From Ralstonia sp. 25mfcol4.1 (GTDB lineage Bacteria; Pseudomonadota; Gammaproteobacteria; Burkholderiales; Burkholderiaceae), in contig NZ_FNJO01000004.1 of NCBI RefSeq assembly GCF_900104095.1, positions 248,001 to 312,000 on the forward strand: a stretch of 64,000 nucleotides of DNA, given 5' to 3'. The notes beneath the pieces are model-generated. The model was not told the DNA's origin, searched no databases, and was given only the letters and a program-made list of their open reading frames with translations. Below, in pieces: positions 24,057 to 31,833 of the stretch (position 1 is the stretch's first letter; each line of letters opens with the position of its first letter). Position numbers and translations under genes: made by a program.

Positions 24057-26030
24057 TCAGTAGATCATGCCCGGCACCTTCGGCAGCACCGCGCCGACGG
24101 CCTTGGCATAGTCGTTCCACTTCGCCTTGAGGTCTGCCACCACGTCCGGACGCTGCACGGCCAGGTCGCTGGTCTCGCCGCGGTCCGCCCGGATGTCGAA
24201 CAGCTGCCACTCGCCATTGGCCGGGCCGAACGGCGGCTCGATCCACGTGGCCTTCCAGTTATCGGCATAGACGTAGGTGCGGCCGTAGAGCTCTTCCGCA
24301 AACGTGGTGCGTGCCGGGCCGGTTGCCTTGCCTTGCAGCGTCGGCAGCAGCGACAACCCGCTGATCGGATACACGTTGCGGCCGTCGTAGACCACCTTGC
24401 CCGCATTGCGGTTGACGCCCTTGCTGTCATAGAGCGGCGCCGCCGGCGTGCTGGGCGCGGCAATCCCGGCAATGTCCAGGAACGTCGGCGCCAGGTCCAC
24501 CACATGCGTGAAGGCATTGAGCTGCGCGGCCTGCTGGGCAGGCGCCGCGCCGGGCAGCTTGACGATGGTCGGCACCGAGTGGCCGCCTTCCGCCGGGAAC
24601 GCCTTCCAGAGCCGGAACGGCGTGGCGCTGACCTCGGCCCAGCGTTGGCCGTAGTCGAGATTGCTGGAGCCCTTGTACGCCGTGGTGCCCAGCGTCGGAT
24701 AGACGGCCGGGTCCGCGTTCTTCGCGTCGTAGCTCTGATCGTAGTTGCCGCTGAACTCGTAATAGCTGGCTTCCGGCCCGTTGTCGCTCTGGAAGACGAT
24801 CAGCGTGTTGTCGTACTCGCCGATGTCCTTCAGGTGCTGCACCACACGGCCAACGTTGTCGTCCAGGTTCTCGACCATCGCCGCGAAGATCTCCATGTAG
24901 CGGGCCTGGGCGCGCTTCTCGTCGGCGGTCAGGCTGTCCCACTTCTTGTTGGCATTCGCCACGCGGGTATCGATGCCGCCCTGCGCCGCGCTGTTGGTCG
25001 ACGTGATGTAGTTGGCCGACGCCGTGCCCCAGTTCGCGGACTTGGGCGTCACCGCCAGCGTCTCGTCGCGTCCGGGATTCGGCGTGAAATTGGCGGGAAT
25101 CAGCCCAAGCGCCTTCTGTCGCGCCAGCCGCGCCGCCCGGATGGGCTCGTAGCCAGCATCGTAGACGCCCTTGTAGCGATCGATGTACGCCGCCGGCGCC
25201 TGCAGCGGCGAGTGCGGCGCCTGGTAGGTCAGGTAGGCGAAGAACGGCTTGCCATCGGCATTCTTGCCGGTGCTCGAATCGATGTACTTGAGGATCGTCG
25301 ACGTGTAGAAATCGGACGAGAAGAAGTTGGTCGTGTTCGGCGTCACGTAGTGGTCGTCTTCGACATACGCGGTGCTGCCGTTGCGGCCGAAGTGGTCGCC
25401 CCCGCCGCCCAGCAGCGCGTAGCTCTTCTCGAAGCCCCACGACACCGGCGTCTGGCCCGGCGACGTGGTGCCGACGTTCGCCCCCTGGTTCGTGGCATTG
25501 GGAAGCCCGCTGCCCAGGTGCCACTTGCCGGCCATGTAGGTGTGGTAGCCGCCATCCTTGAGCAGTTGGGCGATCGACAGCGCGCGGTCGTTCAGATAGC
25601 CCTCGTAGCCGGGCTTCGGCGCATTGTTCTCGTCGACGTAGTTCACGTCGGTGGTGGCCATGGTGCCCTGGCCCACCAGGTGGTGATCGGTGCCGGAGAT
25701 GATCATCGAGCGCGTCACCGCGCAGACCGCCGCCGTGTGATGGTTCGTCAGGATGCGGCCCTGCTTCACCAGCGCATCCAGATTCGGCGTGCGGATCTCG
25801 CTGCCGAAGGCGCCCAGGTCGGAGTAGCCGAGATCGTCGGCCATGATGAAGATGATGTTGGGCTTCTTCGTCGCCACCGTTGTCGGCGCGGCATTGTTGG
25901 ACGAAGTTGTCGGCGTATCGTCGCTGCCGCAGCCGGTCATCAGCGCCACGGCGGTGGCGCACAGGCCTGCCAGCGCGCGGCGGGCGGGAGTCTTTCGGTG
26001 ACTACGGGACGCTGCTGTCGTTCTTGTCAT
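24057..26030 (-). CDS. Arylsulfatase (sulfatase/alkaline phosphatase superfamily), probable lipoprotein
   Basis: 657 residues with an N-terminal signal ending in lipobox LMTGC (Cys34), then a Thr/Ser linker. The sulfatase fold starts with PNIIFIMADDLGYSDLGAFG, where D65 and D66 are calcium ligands. The position of the modified cysteine reads C103-A-V-T-R107, followed by SMIISGTDHH. The canonical C-x-P-x-R has Val instead of Pro. Further motifs are HTYMAGKWHLGS, FFAYLTYQAPHSPLQAPA and VFQSDNGPEA. Its partner FGE gene follows 7 bp downstream. The natural sulfate ester is not predictable. Some homologues (choline- or phosphonate-ester hydrolases) share this fold, but the SMLLTG-like context favours an arylsulfatase. 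Confidence 0.93.
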   Translation of the reverse strand: MTRTTAASRSHRKTPARRALAGLCATAVALMTGCGSDDTPTTSSNNAAPTTVATKKPNIIFIMADDLGYSDLGAFGSEIRTPNLDALVKQGRILTNHHTAAVCAVTRSMIISGTDHHLVGQGTMATTDVNYVDENNAPKPGYEGYLNDRALSIAQLLKDGGYHTYMAGKWHLGSGLPNATNQGANVGTTSPGQTPVSWGFEKSYALLGGGGDHFGRNGSTAYVEDDHYVTPNTTNFFSSDFYTSTILKYIDSSTGKNADGKPFFAYLTYQAPHSPLQAPAAYIDRYKGVYDAGYEPIRAARLARQKALGLIPANFTPNPGRDETLAVTPKSANWGTASANYITSTNSAAQGGIDTRVANANKKWDSLTADEKRAQARYMEIFAAMVENLDDNVGRVVQHLKDIGEYDNTLIVFQSDNGPEASYYEFSGNYDQSYDAKNADPAVYPTLGTTAYKGSSNLDYGQRWAEVSATPFRLWKAFPAEGGHSVPTIVKLPGAAPAQQAAQLNAFTHVVDLAPTFLDIAGIAAPSTPAAPLYDSKGVNRNAGKVVYDGRNVYPISGLSLLPTLQGKATGPARTTFAEELYGRTYVYADNWKATWIEPPFGPANGEWQLFDIRADRGETSDLAVQRPDVVADLKAKWNDYAKAVGAVLPKVPGMIY

Positions 26031-26334
26031 ACGCCTCTCTCCTGAACCGGATTTTTGGGAAAGGGGTCATGCTAAGAACGCGGCAAGCGGCGCCGAACGA
26101 ATGTTTTTGCCTATCGATATTCGCGTCGGGCACCCGGGCATCCCGCATGGACACGCCGCATCGACCGCAGCCGATGCCCCGCGCCTGTAGATTTTGCAAG
26201 CCGGCGCATACGCTGCCCGTCCATCTTGCTGGCGAAGGCGCGCGCATCGGCAGTGCAGGCGTGGCCCGGACCTTGCACCGTTCTCCGTTATCCCTTTCTT
26301 GATTTCCGGTTAAGACTCGATAAAGGAGCGCACC
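26031..26334. other. 304-bp intergenic region upstream of the sulfatase unit
   Basis: It lies between the minus-strand sulfatase start and the plus-strand small acidic gene, so it should contain two divergent promoters. Apart from the AAAGGAG ribosome site at its right end, I see no convincing motif, inverted repeat or gene. Confidence 0.5.
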
Positions 26335-26556
26335 ATGGCAGCCCGCGAAGATGCATCAACACGTAACAGCCAGCCAGAGCAGGACGACCCCGATCATTAC
26401 CTCGAGACCATGGAAGTGAAGGTTTCCGGCGAGGGCAACGGCCTCGTGGACGACGAAACGTCGGGTTTCGCCTTGCATCCGGACCATCCGTCGTCAGGCA
26501 AGACGGCGAATGAGCGCCGCGCCGGCGAAGGTGACGAGGACGCGACCAGCCAGTAA
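26335..26556 (+). CDS. Small acidic hypothetical protein
   Basis: 73 residues starting MAAREDASTRNSQPEQDDPD, preceded by an excellent AAAGGAG site 7 nt before the ATG. It is strongly hydrophilic and acidic with no hydrophobic segment. The segment YLETMEVKVSGEGNGLVDDE is the only part likely to fold. I do not recognise a family. The ribosome site and codon use support translation. It is probably cytoplasmic and may be a stress- or stationary-phase-type small protein, but that is only a guess from composition. Confidence 0.6.
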   Translation: MAAREDASTRNSQPEQDDPDHYLETMEVKVSGEGNGLVDDETSGFALHPDHPSSGKTANERRAGEGDEDATSQ

Positions 26557-26684
26557 ACGCGGCGCCGGGCGGACAGACCATCGATACAACAGCTTACAAA
26601 GACACCTGGGACAGGGTCAACGGACCGCGCCGCGCGCCGTTAGTATCGGCATCCACGCAGCAACCCGAGCAAAAGGTGCTCTCC

Positions 26685-27008
26685 ATGTCCAGGTTCCTCA
26701 TCGCCAGTCTGATCGGTCTTTCCGCCCTCGCGGCCTCTGCCGCCGCCGAGGCGCACGTCAATTTCGACATCGGCATCGGCGTGCCGGCCTACGTGGCCGC
26801 GCCGCCGCCGGCGCCGGTCTACTACGAGCCCGCACCCGTCTACGTGGCACCGCGCCCGGTGGTGGTCGCACCGCGCCCGGTGGTGGTGGCGCCTGGCTAC
26901 TACGACGGCTGGCGCGAACAGCGTTGGCGCGAGCGCGAGTGGCGCCGCGAACAACGCTGGCGCGAGCACGAATGGCGGCGCGACCGTCGCTGGCGCGACG
27001 ACGACTGA
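26685..27008 (+). CDS. Exported Pro/Val- and Trp/Arg-repeat protein
   Basis: 107 residues from ATG 26685, with AAAGG 8 nt upstream (an in-frame GTG at 26676 is less likely). A signal peptide (residues 1-23, ending SAAAEAHV) is followed by VNFDIGIGVPAYV and a Pro-rich stretch with repeats of APRPVVV. The tail is built from WREREWRREQ-type units rich in Trp, Arg and Glu, ending RRWRDDD. This layout resembles the YXWGXW/PXPV-type small exported proteins of beta- and gammaproteobacteria. No enzymatic residues are seen. It is probably a periplasmic or envelope structural or stress protein. Confidence 0.75.
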   Translation: MSRFLIASLIGLSALAASAAAEAHVNFDIGIGVPAYVAAPPPAPVYYEPAPVYVAPRPVVVAPRPVVVAPGYYDGWREQRWREREWRREQRWREHEWRRDRRWRDDD

Positions 27009-27077
27009 CGCACCCGCCATAAGGCCGGCGGCCTGGGACGCGCCCACCACACCGCGCCCTCGTGCATCACATCGCCC

Positions 27078-27125
27078 AGCGGTAGCGGTAGCGGCAGCGG
27101 CAGCGGCAGCGGCAGCGGCAGCGGC
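27078..27125. repeat. Hexanucleotide tandem repeat (AGCGGY)8
   Basis: Eight consecutive hexamers: two AGCGGT followed by six AGCGGC, 48 bp in total. They lie in the gap between the Trp/Arg-repeat gene and the FliP/SctR-like fragment. Simple repeats of this kind can vary in copy number by slippage. No gene is clearly tied to it. Confidence 0.95.
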
Positions 27126-27186
27126 AATCCGATGGCATAGCTGTTCATCACGAACCTGCGCATCTGCGCATCTGCGCCCCACGGCC

Positions 27187-27441
27187 GCCGACGGCTTGCC
27201 GCCCTACACCGAGCGGGCGATCGTGTTCGGGCCGTTGCGCGCCGCGCTGGGCCTTCATGGTCTACCTGTGTTCGTGGTGGTGGACCTGGTCGTCGGGGCC
27301 GTCCCCATCCTTCCGGCACTGGGCATGTCGATGCATGCGCCCACCACCATCTCCGTGCCGTTCAAGCTGCTGCTGGTCGTGATGCTCGAAGGCTGGACGC
27401 AACTGATCCAGGCCTTGGCCCTGCCATACAGGTCGCCGCTA
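27187..27441 (+). pseudogene. C-terminal fragment of a FliP/SctR-type export-apparatus protein
   Basis: Frame 27187-27441 reads DGLPPYTERAIVFGPLRAAL, then LPVFVVVDLVVGAVPILPAL, GMSMHAPTTISVPFKLL and LVVMLEGWTQLIQALALPYR. The order FxxxDLVVxxV..ALGMxMxxPxTISxPFKLLLxVxxxGWxxLIQ is the conserved C-terminal end of the FliP/SctR (YscR/HrcR) family, the core of flagellar and type III export gates. Only about 80 of some 220 residues remain. There is no upstream half, no ribosome site and no stop at the expected place, since the frame runs on toward the LuxR gene. I read it as a decayed fragment. SctR is slightly favoured over FliP because of the LIQALALPYR ending. Confidence 0.6.
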
Positions 27442-27696
27442 AACCGCACCCCACTAGCGGAGGGCAGGCAGTCATTCCTGTCATTGCAACGACGGCATTG
27501 CAGATTTAACAGTCCGTTAAGGTTCGATCGGCAAAAAGGTAAAAACCCAGCGGCAAAACCACCCCAACGTTACGTAACGCGTAACGGCGCCGTACCGGAC
27601 CTGCACAGCTGCATGCGCCCTGCAGCGCGTTCGCGTGGCTGGAACGGAACTTGCGCCATGGTTGCTTCCAAACGTAGAAGAACAGGGGAGCGACAC
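27442..27696. other. Upstream region of the LuxR-type regulator gene
   Basis: It is relatively AT-rich compared with its surroundings (for example around 27470-27580) and should hold the regulator's promoter. Its frame continuing from the export-protein fragment stays open, but the codon use is poor. The AGGGGAG ribosome site at 27684-27690 defines the real start downstream. Confidence 0.5.
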
Positions 27697-28437
27697 ATGA
27701 AGGCAGCAGTTGTAGAGTCCCGGCCGCTGATCGGCTTTGGTATCCAGCAGGTGCTATACCGTATTCAGGACATCGACGATTCCTGTCTGATGTCGCCTGG
27801 CCCGGTGCCGGGCGTCACGCTGGACGGCATCGACCTGCTGATCGTCGGCGATTTGCTGCAGGGATACGACGCAGCCATGCTGGACTTGCTGCGTACCGCA
27901 ACCGATGTGCGCGGCGTGCTGTACCTGAGCGCAGGCGGCACGGTGCAATGGATGCCCCCGCGCGAAATCTCGCCGCTGCTGTCATGGCTGCCGGAAAACG
28001 CCGCGCTGGAGGCGATCGAGGGAACGCTGCGCAAGATGATCGGCGCCATGCGCAAGGGTTGCTGTACCGGCACGCCCTACGACGATACGCTGGCGCGCGA
28101 TGGCGTGACCCCGCCGGCGGCGAGACCCGACGCTGCCATCGTGCTGCCCATGTCCGTCCACGCACGCCTGTCCGATACGGCCCTGCCCGAGTTCGTCACC
28201 GAGGCGCAGCTGCTGAGCCTGACGCAGCGTCAGTACGACGTGCTGGTGCTGCTGTCCAAGGGCATGTCGATCAAGCTGATCAGCCGCCGCCTGCATATCT
28301 CCGTGCCGACGGTGAAAAGCCACACGCTGCAGATCTATCGCCGGCTCGCGGCCAACAACAAGACCGAAGCGGTCTTCGTGGCACGCGAGCGGGGCGCGCT
28401 GCTGGCGTCGATCTCGGCGGCGGCCGAAGCCGCCTGA
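27697..28437 (+). CDS. LuxR-family response-regulator-like transcription factor
   Basis: 246 residues from ATG 27697 with a good AGGGGAG site. The N-terminal part (MKAAVVESRPLIGFGIQQVL...DGIDLLIVGDLLQGY) looks like a degenerate receiver domain. The phosphate-accepting aspartate pocket is not clearly preserved. A linker of about 60 residues leads to a typical LuxR/GerE helix-turn-helix at about 180-240 (LTQRQYDVLVLLSKGMSIKLISRRLHISVPTVKSHTLQIYRRL, cut in two here). It is probably an atypical, phosphorylation-independent regulator. No sensor kinase is adjacent and the target genes are unknown. Confidence 0.85.
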   Translation: MKAAVVESRPLIGFGIQQVLYRIQDIDDSCLMSPGPVPGVTLDGIDLLIVGDLLQGYDAAMLDLLRTATDVRGVLYLSAGGTVQWMPPREISPLLSWLPENAALEAIEGTLRKMIGAMRKGCCTGTPYDDTLARDGVTPPAARPDAAIVLPMSVHARLSDTALPEFVTEAQLLSLTQRQYDVLVLLSKGMSIKLISRRLHISVPTVKSHTLQIYRRLAANNKTEAVFVARERGALLASISAAAEAA

Positions 28438-28464
28438 CGCGGCGCAACGCGCCGAGGGAACGCC

Positions 28465-29610
28465 TCAGGGCCGCTGGGAAAACGTGCGTTCGAATACCGA
28501 CTCGGCAATGCGGTTCTTCAGGATCTCGATCGAGCCGCCAGCAATCATCCAGCCGCGGCAGCGCCGCTGGCAGTATTCGACCAGCTCTTCCTGGCTGTAG
28601 CCCATGCCGCCCATCACCTGCAGCGCCTCATTGGCGATGTCGAATCCGGCCTGATTGCAGAATGCCTTGGCGATGGCCGTTTCCTCCGCCGACGGCAGCC
28701 CGCTGTCGGCGTTGCTGGCAGCGCGGTACAGCAGCAGCTGTCCGGCATCGAGCTTCATCTTCATCTCGGCGAACTTCCACTGCAGGCCCTGGAACTCGCA
28801 CAACAGGCGCCCGAACTGCTTGCGCTGCAGCGCCCACTGGCGCGCCACCTCGTACGCGTAGCGACCCAGCGCCAGCGAGCGCGCCGTGTTGCCCATGCGC
28901 TCCACGTTGAAGCCGGCGATCTGCTTCTTGAACCCGCCCTCGCCCAGCAGCACGTCCTCGGGTGCCACGTAGACGTCCTCGAAATAGATCTGCGCCCATT
29001 CCTCGCCCGACATGAAGCGCGATTTCTGGCCGATGCGCACGCCCTGCGCCCTGGTGTCGATCAGCACCGAACCGATGCCGCCCACGCCGGGGCCGAAGCG
29101 CACATAGGCCAGGATCACGTCGGCATGGGGGCCGTGCGTGGTGAAGATCTTGGTGCCGTTGATACGAAAGCCTTCGCCGTCGGGCGTGGCGCTCGTCTTC
29201 AGTTCGGTCACGGCCGACCCGGCCTCGGGCTCGGTCATGCCCACCGAGATCAGCGTCTCGCCGCGCAGCAGCGGCGCCAGCCAGCGCGCCTTCTGCCCGG
29301 CGGACCCATATTCGGCCAGCACGCGGATCGCGCCGAAATTGCCGGCCTGCACCACGTCCGCGCTGCGCGGGCAGTGCGCGGCCACGGCCTGGATCGCGAT
29401 CACGGCGTCCATCAGCGAGCCGCCCTGGCCGCCGTCGGTCTCGGCAATCGTGATACCAAGCAGACCCTGCGCGGCCATCTTCTTCGCCACGTCCCACGGA
29501 TACGCGTCGGTGTGGGCGCGCTCGCGGGCGCCGGGACGCAGCTCCTTTTCCGCGAAGCGGCTGACGGCGTCCTGGAATTCCTGCTGTTCGGGGGTGAGCT
29601 TGAAATGCAT
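28465..29610 (-). CDS. Acyl-CoA dehydrogenase
   Basis: 381 residues with the complete ACAD fold. The N-terminal helices are MHFKLTPEQQEFQDAVSRFA. The flavin-binding middle domain has SVGMTEPEAGSAVTELKT and FITRHGPHA-like TTHGPHADVILAY. The C-terminal domain has ERMGNTARSLALGRYAYEVA, RKQFGRLLCEFQGLQWKFAEMK, LQVMGGMGYSQEELVEYCQRR and IEILKNRIAESVF. It oxidises an acyl-CoA to the 2-enoyl-CoA and passes electrons to ETF. It is the last gene of the unit with the ADP-forming acyl-CoA ligase and MmgE/PrpD genes, which suggests breakdown of a small branched or dicarboxylic acid. Confidence 0.93.
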   Translation of the reverse strand: MHFKLTPEQQEFQDAVSRFAEKELRPGARERAHTDAYPWDVAKKMAAQGLLGITIAETDGGQGGSLMDAVIAIQAVAAHCPRSADVVQAGNFGAIRVLAEYGSAGQKARWLAPLLRGETLISVGMTEPEAGSAVTELKTSATPDGEGFRINGTKIFTTHGPHADVILAYVRFGPGVGGIGSVLIDTRAQGVRIGQKSRFMSGEEWAQIYFEDVYVAPEDVLLGEGGFKKQIAGFNVERMGNTARSLALGRYAYEVARQWALQRKQFGRLLCEFQGLQWKFAEMKMKLDAGQLLLYRAASNADSGLPSAEETAIAKAFCNQAGFDIANEALQVMGGMGYSQEELVEYCQRRCRGWMIAGGSIEILKNRIAESVFERTFSQRP

Positions 29611-29662
29611 GATGTCTCCGGAATCTCTTCTGATATGGGGGATCGGATATCGGGGGTGGAAG

Positions 29663-31801
29663 TCAGTGTTGCGCGCCGCCCAGCCGCAGCACGCAGTCGA
29701 CTCCGACCACGCCGTTGGCGCGCACGAACAACGGGTTGATCTCGGCTTCGGCGACGGTGGCGCCCCGCACTACGGCCAGGCGCGAGAAGCGCACGATGGC
29801 ATCGGCCAGCGCATCGACATCGCCGCGCGGCAGGCCACGAAAACCGCGCACCAGCCGGGTGGAACGCACCTCGTCGATCATCTGCCGCGCCTCGGCCGGG
29901 CTGACCGGCGCCGGGCGCAGGCTCACGTCGCGATGCAGCTCGGCCGTGATGCCGCCCGCGCTGAGCATGACTATCGGGCCCACCAGCGGGTCGTGGCGAT
30001 AGCCGAGCATCAGCTCCAGCAGGCGGTCTTCCATGCGCTGAACCAGAATGCCGTCGATGCGCGCATCAGGCGCCGCCCGGCGCGCGTTCGCCATCAGCCG
30101 TTCGGCGGCGCTCGCCAGTTCGGCGTTATCGCGCACGCCCACCTGCACGCCGCCGATCTCGGTCTTGTGCAGGATGTCGCGCGAGCAGATCTTGGCCACG
30201 ATGGGGTAAGGCACCGCGTGGCCCAGCGATGGCGGGTTGACCAGCGCAGCCGGCGCGATCGGCACCCCGATTGCCTCGAAGACGGTGCCGGCTTCGCGTT
30301 CGCTCAGGTCGCCCTGCGTGGGCAGACCCTGCGGCCACGACAGCGCCGGCATGTCGCTGTCCGCATCGCCGGCATCAGCGGCCTGGGCGGCGCGGAACAG
30401 GCACGACAACGCATCGGCACAGCTTTCCGGCGTGCGGAACGCCGGAACGCCGGCCGCCTGCAGCACCTGCAGCGACTGCGTGGCATCGGGCGCCAGGAAT
30501 GCCAGCAATGGCTTGCCGCCAATGGCCGCGGCCTCGACGATGGGCTTGACGGCCAGCTGCGGATGGAACTGCGCCGACGAGCCCGCCACGCACAGCACGG
30601 CATCGCACCAGTCGCTCTGCAGCATCTGCTCCACCAGGTCGCGGTATTGCGCGCTGGTGGCGGCCAGCGTCAGGTCGATGATGGGGGTCTGGCGGATCTT
30701 TACGCCACGCGCGGCCATATGCGCGACGAACGTGTCGGGCGGGGGTACCGCATCGACGCCGGCCAGGCCGAGCCGGTCCACCACGGTGGCGGCGCCGCCG
30801 CCGGTGGTGGTCACCACGGCCACCCGTGGCGCGCGATCGAGCGCCGGCACCGTGCGCGCATGGCGGCTGGCCAGCGGCGCGGCTTCGAACAGCGTTTCCA
30901 GCATCTCCACGCGCATGGCGCCATGCTTGCGCAGGAAGGCGTCCACCGCGGCGTCGTTGCCGGCCAGCGCGCCCGTGTGCGACTGGGCCAGCGCCTCACC
31001 CTGGGCCGAGCGGCCTAGCTTGTAGACGAGCACCGGCTTGCCTGCGGCACGCGCACGCCGCAGCGCAGGGGCCAGCACCGCGGCATCGCGGATCGTCTCC
31101 AGGAACAACAGGATGACCTCGGTGGCGTCGTCGTCCACCAGCAGGTCCACCAGTTCGCCCACGCCGAGGTCCGCTTCGTTGCCGACGGACACCAGCTTGG
31201 CAAAGCCCATCCCCCGCGCCGCGCCGCGCGACAGCAGCGCGCCCAGCATCGACCCGCTCTGCGATACCACGCTCACCGCGCCGGGCCGCAGTTCATCCAT
31301 CTCCAGCACCGCGTTGACCGACAGGATGGCGCCGCTATGCACATCGACCACGCCGATGCTGTTCGGCCCCAACAGCCGCACGCCCAGCCGCCGGGCCTGG
31401 TCGGCCAGCGCCTGCTGGGCCGCCATGCCGGCCTCGCCCAGTTCGGCGAACCCGTCAGAGAACACCGTCACCACGCGCGCACCGCGGGCGGCACTTTGCG
31501 CCAGCGCCTCGGCCACCTGGGCCCCTGGCACCATCACGAAGGCGTGATCGATGGCCTCGGGCAACGCTTCCACGCTCGGGTACGCCGGCAGGCCCATGAC
31601 TTCGGTCCGCCCCGCGTTGACCGGCAGGATGCGGCCCTGGTAGCCGTGCTTGCGCATGAAGCGCAGCGGGCGTGCCGTGTTCTTCTTCTCGTCGGCCGAT
31701 GCACCCACCAGCGCCACCGCGCCTGGGGTGAACAGCGCGCGGGCCAGCGCCTTGCCGGTAGCGCCCACGCCAGCGGCGATTTCCTTGTCGACTCTCGTCA
31801 T
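29663..31801 (-). CDS. ADP-forming acyl-CoA ligase (acetyl/acyl-CoA synthetase, NDP-forming)
   Basis: 712 residues from ATG 31801 (MTRVDKEIAAG). A CoA-binding Rossmann domain comes first (VALVGASADEKKNTARPLRFM, GLPAYPSVEALPEAIDHAFVMVP). A succinyl-CoA-ligase-like domain follows (GPNSIGVVD, SQSGSMLGALLSRGAARGMGF, with the phospho-histidine motif QSHTGALAGND). The C-terminal part is an ATP-grasp domain (LSEREAGTVFEAIGVPIAP, KICSRDILHKTEIGGVQVGV). Such enzymes interconvert acid, CoA and ATP with acyl-CoA, ADP and phosphate. It is placed between the MmgE/PrpD and acyl-CoA dehydrogenase genes, so it probably activates the acid that the dehydrogenase then oxidises. A protein-acetyltransferase (Pat) domain is absent. 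Confidence 0.92.
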   Translation of the reverse strand: MTRVDKEIAAGVGATGKALARALFTPGAVALVGASADEKKNTARPLRFMRKHGYQGRILPVNAGRTEVMGLPAYPSVEALPEAIDHAFVMVPGAQVAEALAQSAARGARVVTVFSDGFAELGEAGMAAQQALADQARRLGVRLLGPNSIGVVDVHSGAILSVNAVLEMDELRPGAVSVVSQSGSMLGALLSRGAARGMGFAKLVSVGNEADLGVGELVDLLVDDDATEVILLFLETIRDAAVLAPALRRARAAGKPVLVYKLGRSAQGEALAQSHTGALAGNDAAVDAFLRKHGAMRVEMLETLFEAAPLASRHARTVPALDRAPRVAVVTTTGGGAATVVDRLGLAGVDAVPPPDTFVAHMAARGVKIRQTPIIDLTLAATSAQYRDLVEQMLQSDWCDAVLCVAGSSAQFHPQLAVKPIVEAAAIGGKPLLAFLAPDATQSLQVLQAAGVPAFRTPESCADALSCLFRAAQAADAGDADSDMPALSWPQGLPTQGDLSEREAGTVFEAIGVPIAPAALVNPPSLGHAVPYPIVAKICSRDILHKTEIGGVQVGVRDNAELASAAERLMANARRAAPDARIDGILVQRMEDRLLELMLGYRHDPLVGPIVMLSAGGITAELHRDVSLRPAPVSPAEARQMIDEVRSTRLVRGFRGLPRGDVDALADAIVRFSRLAVVRGATVAEAEINPLFVRANGVVGVDCVLRLGGAQH

Positions 31802-31833
31802 GACTGCAGTGTTCCTGTATTGGATGGAAGGGC

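Noticed and set aside
27078..27125. Possible phase-variable start of a protein from the hexamer repeat
   Set aside because: Six-base units do not shift the frame, and no start codon with ribosome site leads into a plausible protein here.
27196..28437. One large protein fusing the FliP/SctR fragment to the LuxR-type regulator
   Set aside because: The frame is open by chance; a strong ribosome site and ATG at 27697 define the regulator, and the linker sequence looks non-coding.
28440..28454. CGGCGC-AAC-GCGCCG hairpin as terminator between LuxR and acyl-CoA dehydrogenase genes
   Set aside because: Only 6 bp, no U-run, and common by chance in this GC-rich DNA.
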